Assembly: GCA_003219415.1 (NCBI GenBank)
Contig: QHOS01000024.1
Span: 1-64,000, forward strand
From: Verrucomicrobiota bacterium
GTDB taxonomy: Bacteria; Verrucomicrobiota; Verrucomicrobiia; Chthoniobacterales; UBA10450
Direction of reading: 5' to 3'
DNA length: 64,000 nucleotides
This document shows, in pieces, positions 17,490-25,631 of the stretch; within the stretch, counting starts at the first letter, position 1, and each line of letters starts with the position of its first letter. The notes beneath the pieces are model-generated. The model did no database searches. It was not told the DNA's origin and saw only the letters and a list, made by a program, of their open reading frames with translations. The position numbers were made by a program, and so were the translations under genes.

Positions 17490-18263
17490 CTACTGCTTTG
17501 GTCCAGAAAGATACGGCTCCAAGTCTTTCTCTCGGCCTTGTAGGGCGGCCATGAAGCAAACGCCGTTGTGTTCCGTAACTGCACCGACCCACCCTTCCTG
17601 ATGCACATAACGCCAACCGGGAAACGCCAACACGGCCCCGGTCTTGCTGTCTCTCTCTGCCGGGAAAAGAAAAAACTGCATGCGTTTTTCAGCCACCCAG
17701 ATTTGGGCGATCCTCTGCGACTCGTCGTCGTCAAAAACGCGGCAGCCGATCGTGCGAAAATCGGCGAACTCGTCTGGAACGTCGTAGTGTTCAAGCCCGT
17801 GTTTCATAAAGAACAGATCACTTAGTGTTCCCGCTTCGGCGCTCACCGGATCGAGCGTGACCGATCGAGTGGAGCCGGCCACCGTCAATAATTTCCGCGC
17901 TGTTGCCGATCCTGGAAAATCATTTAGTCGACCGAGCACTTGGAACGTGAAAACCCCGGCGATTACCACGAGCGCAATGCTGATCGCGAGGACGGCAGGA
18001 TTGAGGATGATTCTTCTCCACGTCCACTTCGGGCGGCGAACCGCCTCCTTGTCTAAGAACCATTCAGCCGACTCGGGTGGTAGCGGGACAAGACGAATTA
18101 GTTCCGCCACAGCTCGATCAAAGTTCTGTTGGTTAACAAATTCATCAGAACCGTCTGCACGTGATACCGCGGCGCGCATGGACCGGTCAGCTAAATGGTC
18201 GTGGCTGATGGGCGCGCAATTCAAAAGAGCGCGGCGCCGACGTAATAACCCCAGTGCCGTCAT
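17490..18263 (-). CDS. Membrane protein paired with sigma-like gene (putative anti-sigma)
   Basis: A 257-residue protein with one central membrane helix (NPAVLAISIALVVIAGVFTFQVLG, about residues 88-110), a basic cytoplasmic-type N-terminal part and an extracytoplasmic C-terminal domain of about 140 residues (FRTIGCRVFDDDES, MQFFLFPAERD, GWVGAVTEHNGVCFMAAL). The N-terminus includes FDRAVAELIRLVPLPPESAEWF, which could be a sigma-binding helix, but no HxxxCxxC zinc motif is visible. Its ATG overlaps the stop of the sigma-like gene (ATGA). The architecture suggests a transmembrane anti-sigma factor. That is inferred from context. Confidence 0.65.
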   Translation of the reverse strand: MTALGLLRRRRALLNCAPISHDHLADRSMRAAVSRADGSDEFVNQQNFDRAVAELIRLVPLPPESAEWFLDKEAVRRPKWTWRRIILNPAVLAISIALVVIAGVFTFQVLGRLNDFPGSATARKLLTVAGSTRSVTLDPVSAEAGTLSDLFFMKHGLEHYDVPDEFADFRTIGCRVFDDDESQRIAQIWVAEKRMQFFLFPAERDSKTGAVLAFPGWRYVHQEGWVGAVTEHNGVCFMAALQGREKDLEPYLSGPKQ

Positions 18264-18742
18264 ATCTCGGGTGCTCCGGTGTGCTTAGCGTCCAACCACG
18301 CCTGCAACTGTCGCCGACCCTGCGATAAGCATCGCGACAGCATGCTCAGTTTGAGCTCGGCGATGTCGAGAATCTCTAGGTAATTGAATTCGTCGAGATA
18401 AAAGAGCGCCAACGCGGTCCTTTGGGGATCGGGTGCGGCGGAAATCCAAACTGCCAGTTGCGCCGGCTCGAGCTGCTTGATCTGTGACGCAGCGCCCGGA
18501 GTTACGTCGTGCTCCTCGATTTCCAGCGATTCTGGTTGCAGGTCCGTCTTGCTTGCCTCTAAACAACGCCAGCGCGCCTCGCGAAAGAGCCAAAAGGATT
18601 CCGTGGGTAATTCTCCCTGTGCAGCGCGCACAGCCGCTTCGCGCAACGTCGTGTTAAAGACTTCTTGTGCCTTGCGCAAGTCGCCCAGCATCAAGAAACA
18701 AAAGCGATAAAGTTGTGGTAAATTTTGCTTTCGATCCGACAC
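18260..18742 (-). CDS. ECF sigma factor-like protein, divergent
   Basis: A 160-residue protein laid out like a short ECF sigma factor. Residues 8-40 (LPQLYRFCFLMLGDLRKAQEVFNTTLREA) resemble region 2.1-2.2, and residues about 100-150 (DPQRTALALFYLDEFNYLEILDIAE, MLSRCLSQGRRQL) resemble region 4. The usual region 2.4 promoter-reading part is weak, and the region 4 helix-turn-helix lacks common conserved residues. It may be a true but divergent sigma factor or a protein-binding derivative. Translational coupling to a single-helix membrane protein supports a signalling pair. Confidence 0.6.
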   Translation of the reverse strand: MSDRKQNLPQLYRFCFLMLGDLRKAQEVFNTTLREAAVRAAQGELPTESFWLFREARWRCLEASKTDLQPESLEIEEHDVTPGAASQIKQLEPAQLAVWISAAPDPQRTALALFYLDEFNYLEILDIAELKLSMLSRCLSQGRRQLQAWLDAKHTGAPEI

Positions 18743-18856
18743 TCTCCCATCCTTCGTCTTTGCAAAATTTAGCGCACTCTACGCAGTTACCTACCATCGA
18801 CAAGAGGCGATTCGCTTATCTTGCATGAACGCTGCCCGCGTCTTAAGCGAAACCGA

Positions 18857-20089
18857 CTACAACTTCTGTAACCGGCGCGCTACTTCCTCCGCGTTCTCCC
18901 GGCTGTTGAACGCCGAAATGCGAACATAACCTTCGCCTTGTGCGCCAAAACCTGCGCCGGGTGTGATGACGACATTCAACTCCCGCAGCATTCGATCGAA
19001 CATTTGCCAGCTCGTTAGGCCATTGGGTGTCTTCACCCAGATGTACGGCGCGTTTATGCCGCCGAAAACACCGAGACCAGCGTTCGCCGCGGCGTTGCGA
19101 AGAATCCTTGCATTGCCCATGTAATGCTCAATTAGCGCGCGAGATTGCTTGCGACCTTCCGGCAGGTAAAGCGCCTCAGCACCCCGTTGCACTGGATAAC
19201 TCACGCTATTGGATTTCGTGCTCCAACGCCGCTGCCACAGCGAATGGAGAGGAAGCCGGCGACCGTTCTCCGTTCGCGCGAGCACAGATTTCGGCATGAC
19301 TGTAAATCCGCAGCGCACGCCGGTGAATCCGCCGTTCTTGGAAAAACTGCGCAATTCAATCGCGCACTCGCGGGCGCCCGGAATTTCGAAAATGGAATGC
19401 GGAATATCCGGGTCCGAAATATAGGCTTCGTACGCGGCATCGAAGAGAAGCAGCGCTTCGTGCTCGCGCGCGTAATCGACCCAGCGCGAGAGCTGTTCAC
19501 GCGACGCAACGGCCCCCGTCGGATTATTGGGAAAACAGAGATAAACAAGATCGGCGTGTTCTGCCGGTGGGTCGGGGACAAATCCGTTTTGAGCTGTGCA
19601 CGGCAAATAAAGAATTCCCTCGTAGCTCCCGTCTTTTCTCGCCGGGCCGCTGCGGCCCGTCATCACGTTCGTATCGACGTAAACCGGATAGACCGGATCG
19701 GGGACCGCGACTTTGTTTTGATCGCCCAGGATATCCAGGACATAACCGCAATCGCATTTTGAGCCGTCAGAGACAAAAACCTCGTCGTCAGAGATGTCGA
19801 TGTTGCGGTCGCGATAATCGTGCTGAGCGATTGCCGACCTCAAAAATTCGTAGCCGTGTTCGGGACCATAGCCGCGAAACGTCTCGCGATGTCCAAGTTC
19901 TTCGATAGCCCGCTTCATCGCATCAATTGCCGCACGTGGCAGCGGCTCGGTGACGTCCCCGATTCCGCAGCGAATCAATCGCTTGGCCGCTTCGGGATTC
20001 GCTTCGCAAAATTCGCGCACCCGCCTCGCGACTTCCGGGAAGAGATAGCCCGCCTGAAGTTTAAGATAGTTTTCGTTGAGATAAGCCAT
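18857..20089 (-). CDS. dapL: LL-diaminopimelate aminotransferase
   Basis: A 410-residue class I PLP aminotransferase that converts tetrahydrodipicolinate and glutamate directly to LL-diaminopimelate, for lysine and peptidoglycan. DapL signatures are [34 protein letters not shown] and [19 protein letters not shown] and [14 protein letters not shown] carry the PLP-contacting residues and Schiff-base lysine. Length is normal. I use ATG 20089 ([11 protein letters not shown]), where the family starts, not ORF start 20131, which would translate the upstream repeat. The start lies only 3 bp from a 73-bp inverted repeat element and has no clear Shine-Dalgarno. Confidence 0.93.
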   Translation of the reverse strand: MAYLNENYLKLQAGYLFPEVARRVREFCEANPEAAKRLIRCGIGDVTEPLPRAAIDAMKRAIEELGHRETFRGYGPEHGYEFLRSAIAQHDYRDRNIDISDDEVFVSDGSKCDCGYVLDILGDQNKVAVPDPVYPVYVDTNVMTGRSGPARKDGSYEGILYLPCTAQNGFVPDPPAEHADLVYLCFPNNPTGAVASREQLSRWVDYAREHEALLLFDAAYEAYISDPDIPHSIFEIPGARECAIELRSFSKNGGFTGVRCGFTVMPKSVLARTENGRRLPLHSLWQRRWSTKSNSVSYPVQRGAEALYLPEGRKQSRALIEHYMGNARILRNAAANAGLGVFGGINAPYIWVKTPNGLTSWQMFDRMLRELNVVITPGAGFGAQGEGYVRISAFNSRENAEEVARRLQKL

Positions 20090-20092
20090 GCG

Positions 20093-20165
20093 CTGCTGTA
20101 GCGGCGGTCTGCGACCGCCGAGCGGGTACAAGTTTAGCGGCGGTCATCGACCGCCGCTACAGCAG
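20093..20165. repeat. 73-bp element with 17-bp terminal inverted repeats
   Basis: CTGCTGTAGCGGCGGTC at 20093 is exactly inverted as GACCGCCGCTACAGCAG at 20149-20165. Each end also folds on its own (CGGCGGTC-TGC-GACCGCCG and TAGCGGCGGTC-ATC-GACCGCCGCTA). It occupies the gap between sodA and dapL, directly in front of the dapL start. It shares its core with 4040-4061, so it is a paired form of a dispersed palindrome like REP doublets. Confidence 0.65.
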
Positions 20166-20182
20166 AACTGGCGAAACGCCAG

Positions 20183-20782
20183 TCAGTAATTCTTTGCGAC
20201 CTCGTCCCAGTTTACCACGTTCCACCAGGCTTTGAGGTAATCGGGCCTTCGGTTTTGATACTTAAGATAATAGGCGTGCTCCCAAACGTCGACGCCGAGG
20301 ATCGGCGTGTTGCCGTCCATTAGCGGGCTGTCTTGATTTGGTGTCGAAACGATTTCGAGCTTTCCGTTCTTATTCTTAATCAGCCACGCCCAGCCACTGC
20401 CAAAACGTCCCACACCAGCGGCACCAAATTTCTCTTTGAAATCATTAAAGCTGCCGAACGTTGATTTGATGTCATCGGCGAGTTTGCCTTTCGGTTCACC
20501 GCCGGCGTTCGGTCCCATTATTTTCCAAAAGAACGAATGATTTGCGTGACCTCCGCCGTTGTTTCGCACAATTGTGCGAATGTCTTCCGGCACCGATTTA
20601 AGATCACTGATCAAATCCTCGACCGACTTGTTTTCGAGATCGGTTTTGCCTTTGATCGCTTTGTTGACATTGTCGATGTAAGCTTGGTGATGCTTGGTAT
20701 GGTGGATTTCCATCGTCTTCGCATCGATATGCGGTTCCAACGCATCGTACGGATAAGGTAATTTTGGTAATTCGTAAGCCAT
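20183..20782 (-). CDS. sodA: Superoxide dismutase, Mn type
   Basis: A 199-residue Fe/Mn superoxide dismutase that converts superoxide to oxygen and peroxide in the cytoplasm (no signal peptide). Metal ligands are in [20 protein letters not shown], and [22 protein letters not shown] with GSGWAWL points to manganese, as in E. coli SodA, rather than iron. Length and start ([15 protein letters not shown]) are standard. It reads toward the dapL gene on the same strand with the 73-bp repeat between them. Confidence 0.95.
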   Translation of the reverse strand: MAYELPKLPYPYDALEPHIDAKTMEIHHTKHHQAYIDNVNKAIKGKTDLENKSVEDLISDLKSVPEDIRTIVRNNGGGHANHSFFWKIMGPNAGGEPKGKLADDIKSTFGSFNDFKEKFGAAGVGRFGSGWAWLIKNKNGKLEIVSTPNQDSPLMDGNTPILGVDVWEHAYYLKYQNRRPDYLKAWWNVVNWDEVAKNY

Positions 20783-20869
20783 AATCTATACAGTTAGATC
20801 GAATTATGGCGCGCGACAGGTTTTATTTTTCGCGCGATTAGAACCGATGCAGCGCGCCCGGGGTCGCGC

Positions 20870-22870
20870 CTATCGATCGCAGCGATAAAAACCCGGACGA
20901 TGTCCGCCGCCGCTGCGATAATTGACATAGGTCGCCAAGGCGAGCAGCGGGAAGTTTTGACGATACATGTCGTACTTCAAATAGAACACGCGTGGAAAAC
21001 CGGTGCCCGTAATTTGCTCTTCGTCCCATGATCCATCGGGCTTTTGCGAATTGAGCAGGTAGCGCAAACCTCGCTGGATACTCGGTCGATCGAGATCACC
21101 GCACGCACAAATGCCCATGATTGCCCATGCCGTTTGCGACGCCGTGCTTTCGCCAATGCCTTTGGTTGATGGGTTTTCGTAGGTGCCGCAAGTCTCACCC
21201 CAACCACCGTCGTTATTTTGACAACTTTCAAGCCAATCGCGACCGCGCAATATCCAGGCCTGCGTCATGTCCTGATCAATCGCGCGCAAACCGCGCAGCA
21301 CCTGCCAGGTGCCGTAGATGTAATTGACTCCCCAGCGCCCGTACCACGAGCCGTCCTTATCTTGAGTATCGATCAGGTACTGGATGGCATCGCGGACAGA
21401 TGGCGTGTTGAAATCGAACCCGATATAGCCAAGCAGTTCAAGCGTGCGGGCAGTAAGATCACTGCAGGTCGGATCAAGGATTGCATTGTGATCGGCAAAC
21501 GGCATGTCTTCCAGCCACGGCGTGGTCACGTTTTTATCAAATGCTGCCCAGCCGCCATCCCGACACTGGAAGCTGAGCTGCCAATCCAATGCGCGACGAA
21601 AGATTTTATTGAGCGCTTGAGGATCGTTTGGCTGCACTAGCCGCAATGCCATCAACACCATCGCTGTGTCGTCGGTGTCGGGATAATAAACGTTGTTATA
21701 TTCGAATGCCCATCCGCTCGCTTGTGGATACGAATTGTTTGCAGACCAATCGCCGCGGATGCGCACTTCTTTGTTAACGAGCCATTCAGCGCCCTTTTGG
21801 AGAGCAGGATGCTCGGCAGGAAGGCCTGATTCAGCCAACGAAATGATGTTGATCGAAGTGTCCCAGACTGGCGAGAGACATGGCTGGATACGGAAGTCCT
21901 CGGGATCGTCAATGAAGAGTCCGGCGAAGTCTTTTTCCGCTTTGGCGTAAATCGGATTTGATTTTGAGTAACCGAGAGCGCGCAATGCGATCAAACAATT
22001 CAGCATCGCCGGAAACACGGCCGCGAGGCCATCGCTGCCCTCGCCAATCCGCTCGAGCATCCAGCGCTCCGCCTCCTCCAGCGCGCGCCGGCGCAGCGGG
22101 CGAATCCGAAGGGGCTGAAGGAACTTGAACGTGTCGTCGAGCCGCAAGAAGAAATTCCGCCAGGTCCAGAACGGCTCACCGCGGGGCAAGCGCAAATCGC
22201 TTTGCTCGGTACCGAGTGGATAAAGTTCGTGCAACTGCTTTTCGCCGGGCAAAACTCGAGTCGGTTTGAAATGGTTAATAATCGCCAGCGGCATAAGCAT
22301 GGCCCGGCTCCACGACGACATCTTGTAAATGTGAAACGGCGCCCACTTTGGCAGGAGAACCATTTCCACCGGGATCGCCGGTAGATATTTCCAGGGAAAC
22401 TGGCCCAGCAACGCAAGGTAAAGCTTGCTAAAGGTGTTCATCTGCGGAATACCGCCGAGCCGCATGATAGTTGCACGCGCGTCCTGCATAAATGGCGCGT
22501 CCACCGAACAGCCGGCAAGCTTCAGCGCAAAATACGCTTTGGCCGACGCATTAATCTCACTCGGGCCGCCATGATAAATGTTCCATCCTCCGTCCGGCAG
22601 TTGGCGTCTGAGAATGTGGCGCACGCATCGCCGCTGCAATGGCGCGTCCACTTCGCCGCACCAATGCATGAAAAGGATGTAGTCCGAGCAGAGGGTGCTA
22701 TCGACGATCAGTTCCCCGCACCAATGGCCGTCTGGCTTTTGCTGGCGCAGCAGGTTTTCTTGCGCACGCGTGATTGCATGCGCAATCTCTTCGTCATTCG
22801 CCGGATAAGACTCCGATATCTCCGGTCGCGCGCTCGGCAACGCAATGAGGTTCCTCGAAAATTCCGGCAT
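20870..22870 (-). CDS. shc: Squalene-hopene cyclase
   Basis: About 666 residues. It cyclises squalene to hopene at the inner face of the membrane. The catalytic aspartate motif PDTDDTA is near residue 398, and several QW repeats are visible (QKPDGHWCGEL, QLPDGGWNIYHGG, CRDGGWAAFD, QDKDGSWYGRWG, QNNDGGWGETCG). Length is normal. ATG 22870 (MPEFSRNL) is preferred to the ORF start at 22903, which overlaps hpnH by 20 bp; the two are otherwise 13 bp apart on the same strand. The residue order downstream of PDTDDTA matches squalene, not oxidosqualene, cyclases. Confidence 0.94.
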   Translation of the reverse strand: MPEFSRNLIALPSARPEISESYPANDEEIAHAITRAQENLLRQQKPDGHWCGELIVDSTLCSDYILFMHWCGEVDAPLQRRCVRHILRRQLPDGGWNIYHGGPSEINASAKAYFALKLAGCSVDAPFMQDARATIMRLGGIPQMNTFSKLYLALLGQFPWKYLPAIPVEMVLLPKWAPFHIYKMSSWSRAMLMPLAIINHFKPTRVLPGEKQLHELYPLGTEQSDLRLPRGEPFWTWRNFFLRLDDTFKFLQPLRIRPLRRRALEEAERWMLERIGEGSDGLAAVFPAMLNCLIALRALGYSKSNPIYAKAEKDFAGLFIDDPEDFRIQPCLSPVWDTSINIISLAESGLPAEHPALQKGAEWLVNKEVRIRGDWSANNSYPQASGWAFEYNNVYYPDTDDTAMVLMALRLVQPNDPQALNKIFRRALDWQLSFQCRDGGWAAFDKNVTTPWLEDMPFADHNAILDPTCSDLTARTLELLGYIGFDFNTPSVRDAIQYLIDTQDKDGSWYGRWGVNYIYGTWQVLRGLRAIDQDMTQAWILRGRDWLESCQNNDGGWGETCGTYENPSTKGIGESTASQTAWAIMGICACGDLDRPSIQRGLRYLLNSQKPDGSWDEEQITGTGFPRVFYLKYDMYRQNFPLLALATYVNYRSGGGHRPGFYRCDR

Positions 22871-22883
22871 GTCGGTCCGATTC

Positions 22884-24173
22884 TTAGGAGGCCTGCGCTG
22901 CAACTTCTGCGCGTTTCCCGGTCAGGTGACCGTTACCGGAGCTCACGCCATTGAAAGCAAGTACTTCGCTGCCACGGCCGGAGGGTTTCGGTTTCGAGCC
23001 GAAATTGAATTTGACCGTTTTCCAGGTGTCTCCCCGCCGCGCTTGCAGCCCCAATGTCGCTGTTGGCTCATAACCGCAATGCACCATGCAATTTTCGCAG
23101 CGGCTATCGCGCGCCACGCCGTTCACGACGCCATACCGGTCCCATGTGGTCTTTTCCAGTAACTCCGCATAGCTCGAGTAGTGTCCGTCGGTCATCAGAT
23201 AGCATGGGCCTTTCCAGCCGCGGATATTTCGAGTCGGAATCGCCCATGCCGAACAGGTCAGATCCCGTTTCCCGGCAAGAAACTCGAAATAGATCGGCGT
23301 GCCCAAAAAGGTATAACGATTCATCCACTCTTCGACTTTTTGGAACTTCTCGACCGTCATTGCGCGGGTAAGAAAGAAGTTTTCCGGGCGCAGGTTGAGC
23401 CGTTTGATCATGTCTCTCTTGGCGGCGTCGTAATCGTATCCAGGGGTGATGGTGTGACCATCCACGCCAAGATCGGAAAGATAATCGAACATCTGTTCGA
23501 TCTCCTGCATATCGGTTTCCTTGTAGATCGTTGCGTTCGTCGCCACTTGATAGCCGAGCAGCTTCGCCATTTTGATTGCGAGAATGCATTCCTTGAAGAC
23601 GCCTTCGCGTTCGACGATCAGGTCGTGTGTTCGCTCCAAGCCATCGAGATGCACGTTCCAGTACATCCATTTGGTCGGACCAATAGTTGGCTTTGCCGGA
23701 TCTTTTGGTCCCTTGCGAATTTCGGTCGCATCTTTTTCGCTGAGTAATCCCGCACCGAGCAACGCAGTGATTTTTTCTTCCACGAATTCCGTGCGGATCG
23801 ACAACTGCGAGGCCAACCAGTCGCGCATTTTCTTGCGCATAAACATGGCATTGGTACAGATATAAACGATCCGATTCTGCGCGAGCAGTCCTTGAACGAG
23901 CGCCTCGATATGGGGATAGATCAGCGGCTCGCCGCCGCAGATGGAAACCATGGGCGCATTACACTCCGTTGCCGCCCCGAGACAGTCCTCCAGGCTCATC
24001 ATGTCCTTGAGCGATGTGGAATACTCTCGAATCCGTCCACAACCCGTGCAGGTAAGGTTGCACGTATGCAACGGCTCGAGCTGAAGCACCGTGGCGAATT
24101 TCTTCGTGCCACGTAACTTATGCCCAATCACGTAGGCCGCGATTTTCGCTGTAAGTGGTAAAGGAAATCTCAT
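22884..24173 (-). CDS. hpnH: Radical SAM adenosyl-hopene transferase
   Basis: A 429-residue radical SAM protein. HpnH joins a 5'-deoxyadenosyl radical to hopene, the first step toward bacteriohopanepolyols. The cluster motif CNLTCTGCGR is near residue 37, followed by SICGGEPLIYP. Further on are TPGYDYDAAKRD and a C-terminal cysteine set (SRCENCMVHCGYEP) resembling a second cluster or SPASM-like segment. I use ATG 24173 (MRFPLPLTAKIAAYVIG), which matches the family N-terminus; ORF start 24311 adds 46 unsupported residues. The C-terminal tail of about 55 residues is extra. It is followed by shc. Confidence 0.92.
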   Translation of the reverse strand: MRFPLPLTAKIAAYVIGHKLRGTKKFATVLQLEPLHTCNLTCTGCGRIREYSTSLKDMMSLEDCLGAATECNAPMVSICGGEPLIYPHIEALVQGLLAQNRIVYICTNAMFMRKKMRDWLASQLSIRTEFVEEKITALLGAGLLSEKDATEIRKGPKDPAKPTIGPTKWMYWNVHLDGLERTHDLIVEREGVFKECILAIKMAKLLGYQVATNATIYKETDMQEIEQMFDYLSDLGVDGHTITPGYDYDAAKRDMIKRLNLRPENFFLTRAMTVEKFQKVEEWMNRYTFLGTPIYFEFLAGKRDLTCSAWAIPTRNIRGWKGPCYLMTDGHYSSYAELLEKTTWDRYGVVNGVARDSRCENCMVHCGYEPTATLGLQARRGDTWKTVKFNFGSKPKPSGRGSEVLAFNGVSSGNGHLTGKRAEVAAQAS

Positions 24174-24383
24174 TGGAGCGAGGATAGTAACAGGACGTGC
24201 TGGAGTGTCAATCACCCGACCTGAAGCACTCAGTTTGTTAATTGAATCGGCCCCGACGCCTGATTTGGACTTTGCTGCTCGCAGAATATCCGGTTGCGAC
24301 CTAAAACGCAAAATAAAGATGCGACTGTCGATAGTTTCTGTGGTTAAATAGTCACAAGTGAGTCTCTAAACAAGGTAAACAGT

Positions 24384-24794
24384 ATGAAACGATTATTCTT
24401 GGCAGCATTTGCCGTTGGCTTGATCGGCTGCGCACAACAGCCCGCCCCACCACCCGGTCCGGCAGTAACGGGAGGTTATACTTACGATCGCTACGCGCGG
24501 AGCGCGGACGCGTGGGGACATTCAAGTCCGGTTTACAAGAACTGGACCACGGAGCAGTTACAGAAGCGCCGCTTGGATCTCTACGCCCAAGTTCCCTTCA
24601 CCAGGAATCGAAACGAAGTGCCCGCCTACATCTATTCGGGAATGGCGCTTCCACAGCAGGATGAGATCAAGGCGATTGAAGTTGAGCTAAACCGGCGATA
24701 TGCGGCCGGCGACAAGAGCGCAGAACTAAAAGAATTCTGGCCCTCATCGCGCAGGCACATTGCCAGCGGCTCACGTGTAGAAACACTTTTTTAA
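24384..24794 (+). CDS. Putative lipoprotein, unknown function
   Basis: A 136-residue protein with a lipoprotein signal (MKRLFLAAFAVGLIGCAQQ, lipobox IGC) followed by a short Pro-rich spacer and a mostly polar domain (NWTTEQLQKRRLDLYAQVPF, DEIKAIEVELNRRYAAGDK) likely alpha-helical. AAGGT lies 8 bp before the ATG as a Shine-Dalgarno. I recognise no family. It is divergent from hpnH, so the 210-bp gap probably holds both promoters. Confidence 0.75.
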   Translation: MKRLFLAAFAVGLIGCAQQPAPPPGPAVTGGYTYDRYARSADAWGHSSPVYKNWTTEQLQKRRLDLYAQVPFTRNRNEVPAYIYSGMALPQQDEIKAIEVELNRRYAAGDKSAELKEFWPSSRRHIASGSRVETLF

Positions 24795-24837
24795 CTTCGA
24801 ATAACATTCGAAGTGATGGAAACCGGCGAGATGCCGG
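24794..24837. terminator. Two hairpins between convergent genes
   Basis: ACTTCGAA-taaca-TTCGAAGT (24794-24814) is a perfect 8-bp stem, followed by CCGGC-gagat-GCCGG (24823-24837). They lie between the lipoprotein gene (+) and marC (-). No strong T-run follows either, so termination is inferred from position and structure. Confidence 0.45.
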
Positions 24838-24880
24838 CGCCAAGAGCACTGTTTAGAGGCTAGCTTGCTGCTGCAGTTAA

Positions 24881-25456
24881 TCAGGCCGGGCTGTTCCAGC
24901 CGCGACGAATGAGGCTGACAGCAATCGCGGCGAGAAGGAGGGCGACTATCTTCGACACACCGCGCAACCCTTGTCTGCCCATCCAACGCGTGAACCAGTC
25001 TGCATTCCAGAATGCCACTGCAACCAAGGCGAGATTAACCAGAAGGGACACCAGCGTGAACACCAAGCCTACTGTATCGACGAGAATGAGGAGTGCCGTA
25101 AGCAACGCCGGGCCGGCGATTAACGGCATCCCCAGCGGCACGATTCCGAATTCGTCGCTGGCGTCACGGTTGGCCGCCCCGAGACTTAGCAACTCGCGTC
25201 CTGCCAGGCCAAGCAGAATAAGACCGCCCGCGACTTGAAAGTCCGCATCCGTGATCCCCAGCGCGTCGAAAATAATCTCCCCGAGAAAAATAAATCCGAT
25301 AGCTACGCAGAGAGCCGTAACGATTCCCAGAAACGCTTGTCGTTTCCGCTGCTCCGGCGAAGTGTTGGCAGCGAGTCCTGTAAAGATCGCGACAAGTCCG
25401 ATTGGATCGATGGCGACAAAGATTGGGATAAAGGCGAGGAAAAATTTCTGAATCAT
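24881..25456 (-). CDS. marC: MarC family integral membrane protein
   Basis: A 191-residue protein with six predicted membrane segments and the MarC features IDPIGLVAIF at the N-terminus, GGLILLGLAGRELL and PLGMPLIAGPALLTALL in the middle. Length fits the family. Despite its name, MarC is not clearly tied to multidrug resistance; it resembles a transporter of unknown substrate. The start ATG (MIQKFFLAFIP) is unambiguous. It is transcribed away from the M3 peptidase gene. Confidence 0.9.
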   Translation of the reverse strand: MIQKFFLAFIPIFVAIDPIGLVAIFTGLAANTSPEQRKRQAFLGIVTALCVAIGFIFLGEIIFDALGITDADFQVAGGLILLGLAGRELLSLGAANRDASDEFGIVPLGMPLIAGPALLTALLILVDTVGLVFTLVSLLVNLALVAVAFWNADWFTRWMGRQGLRGVSKIVALLLAAIAVSLIRRGWNSPA

Positions 25457-25631
25457 CGTGGCGCATGTTTCTTAGCTTAGCGCCACGGTTAAACGCAACC
25501 TGAGAATCGCGCCCATGTGCCCGCTTGACAAGCGGCGGTGGGCTCCTCCGCGCAATCGCGCCCAACGCTTTTCCGCTGAATTTGCCTTTGCGGCGGCGCG
25601 CGCATACAGGTGTGAGCCAACTTCGACCACT

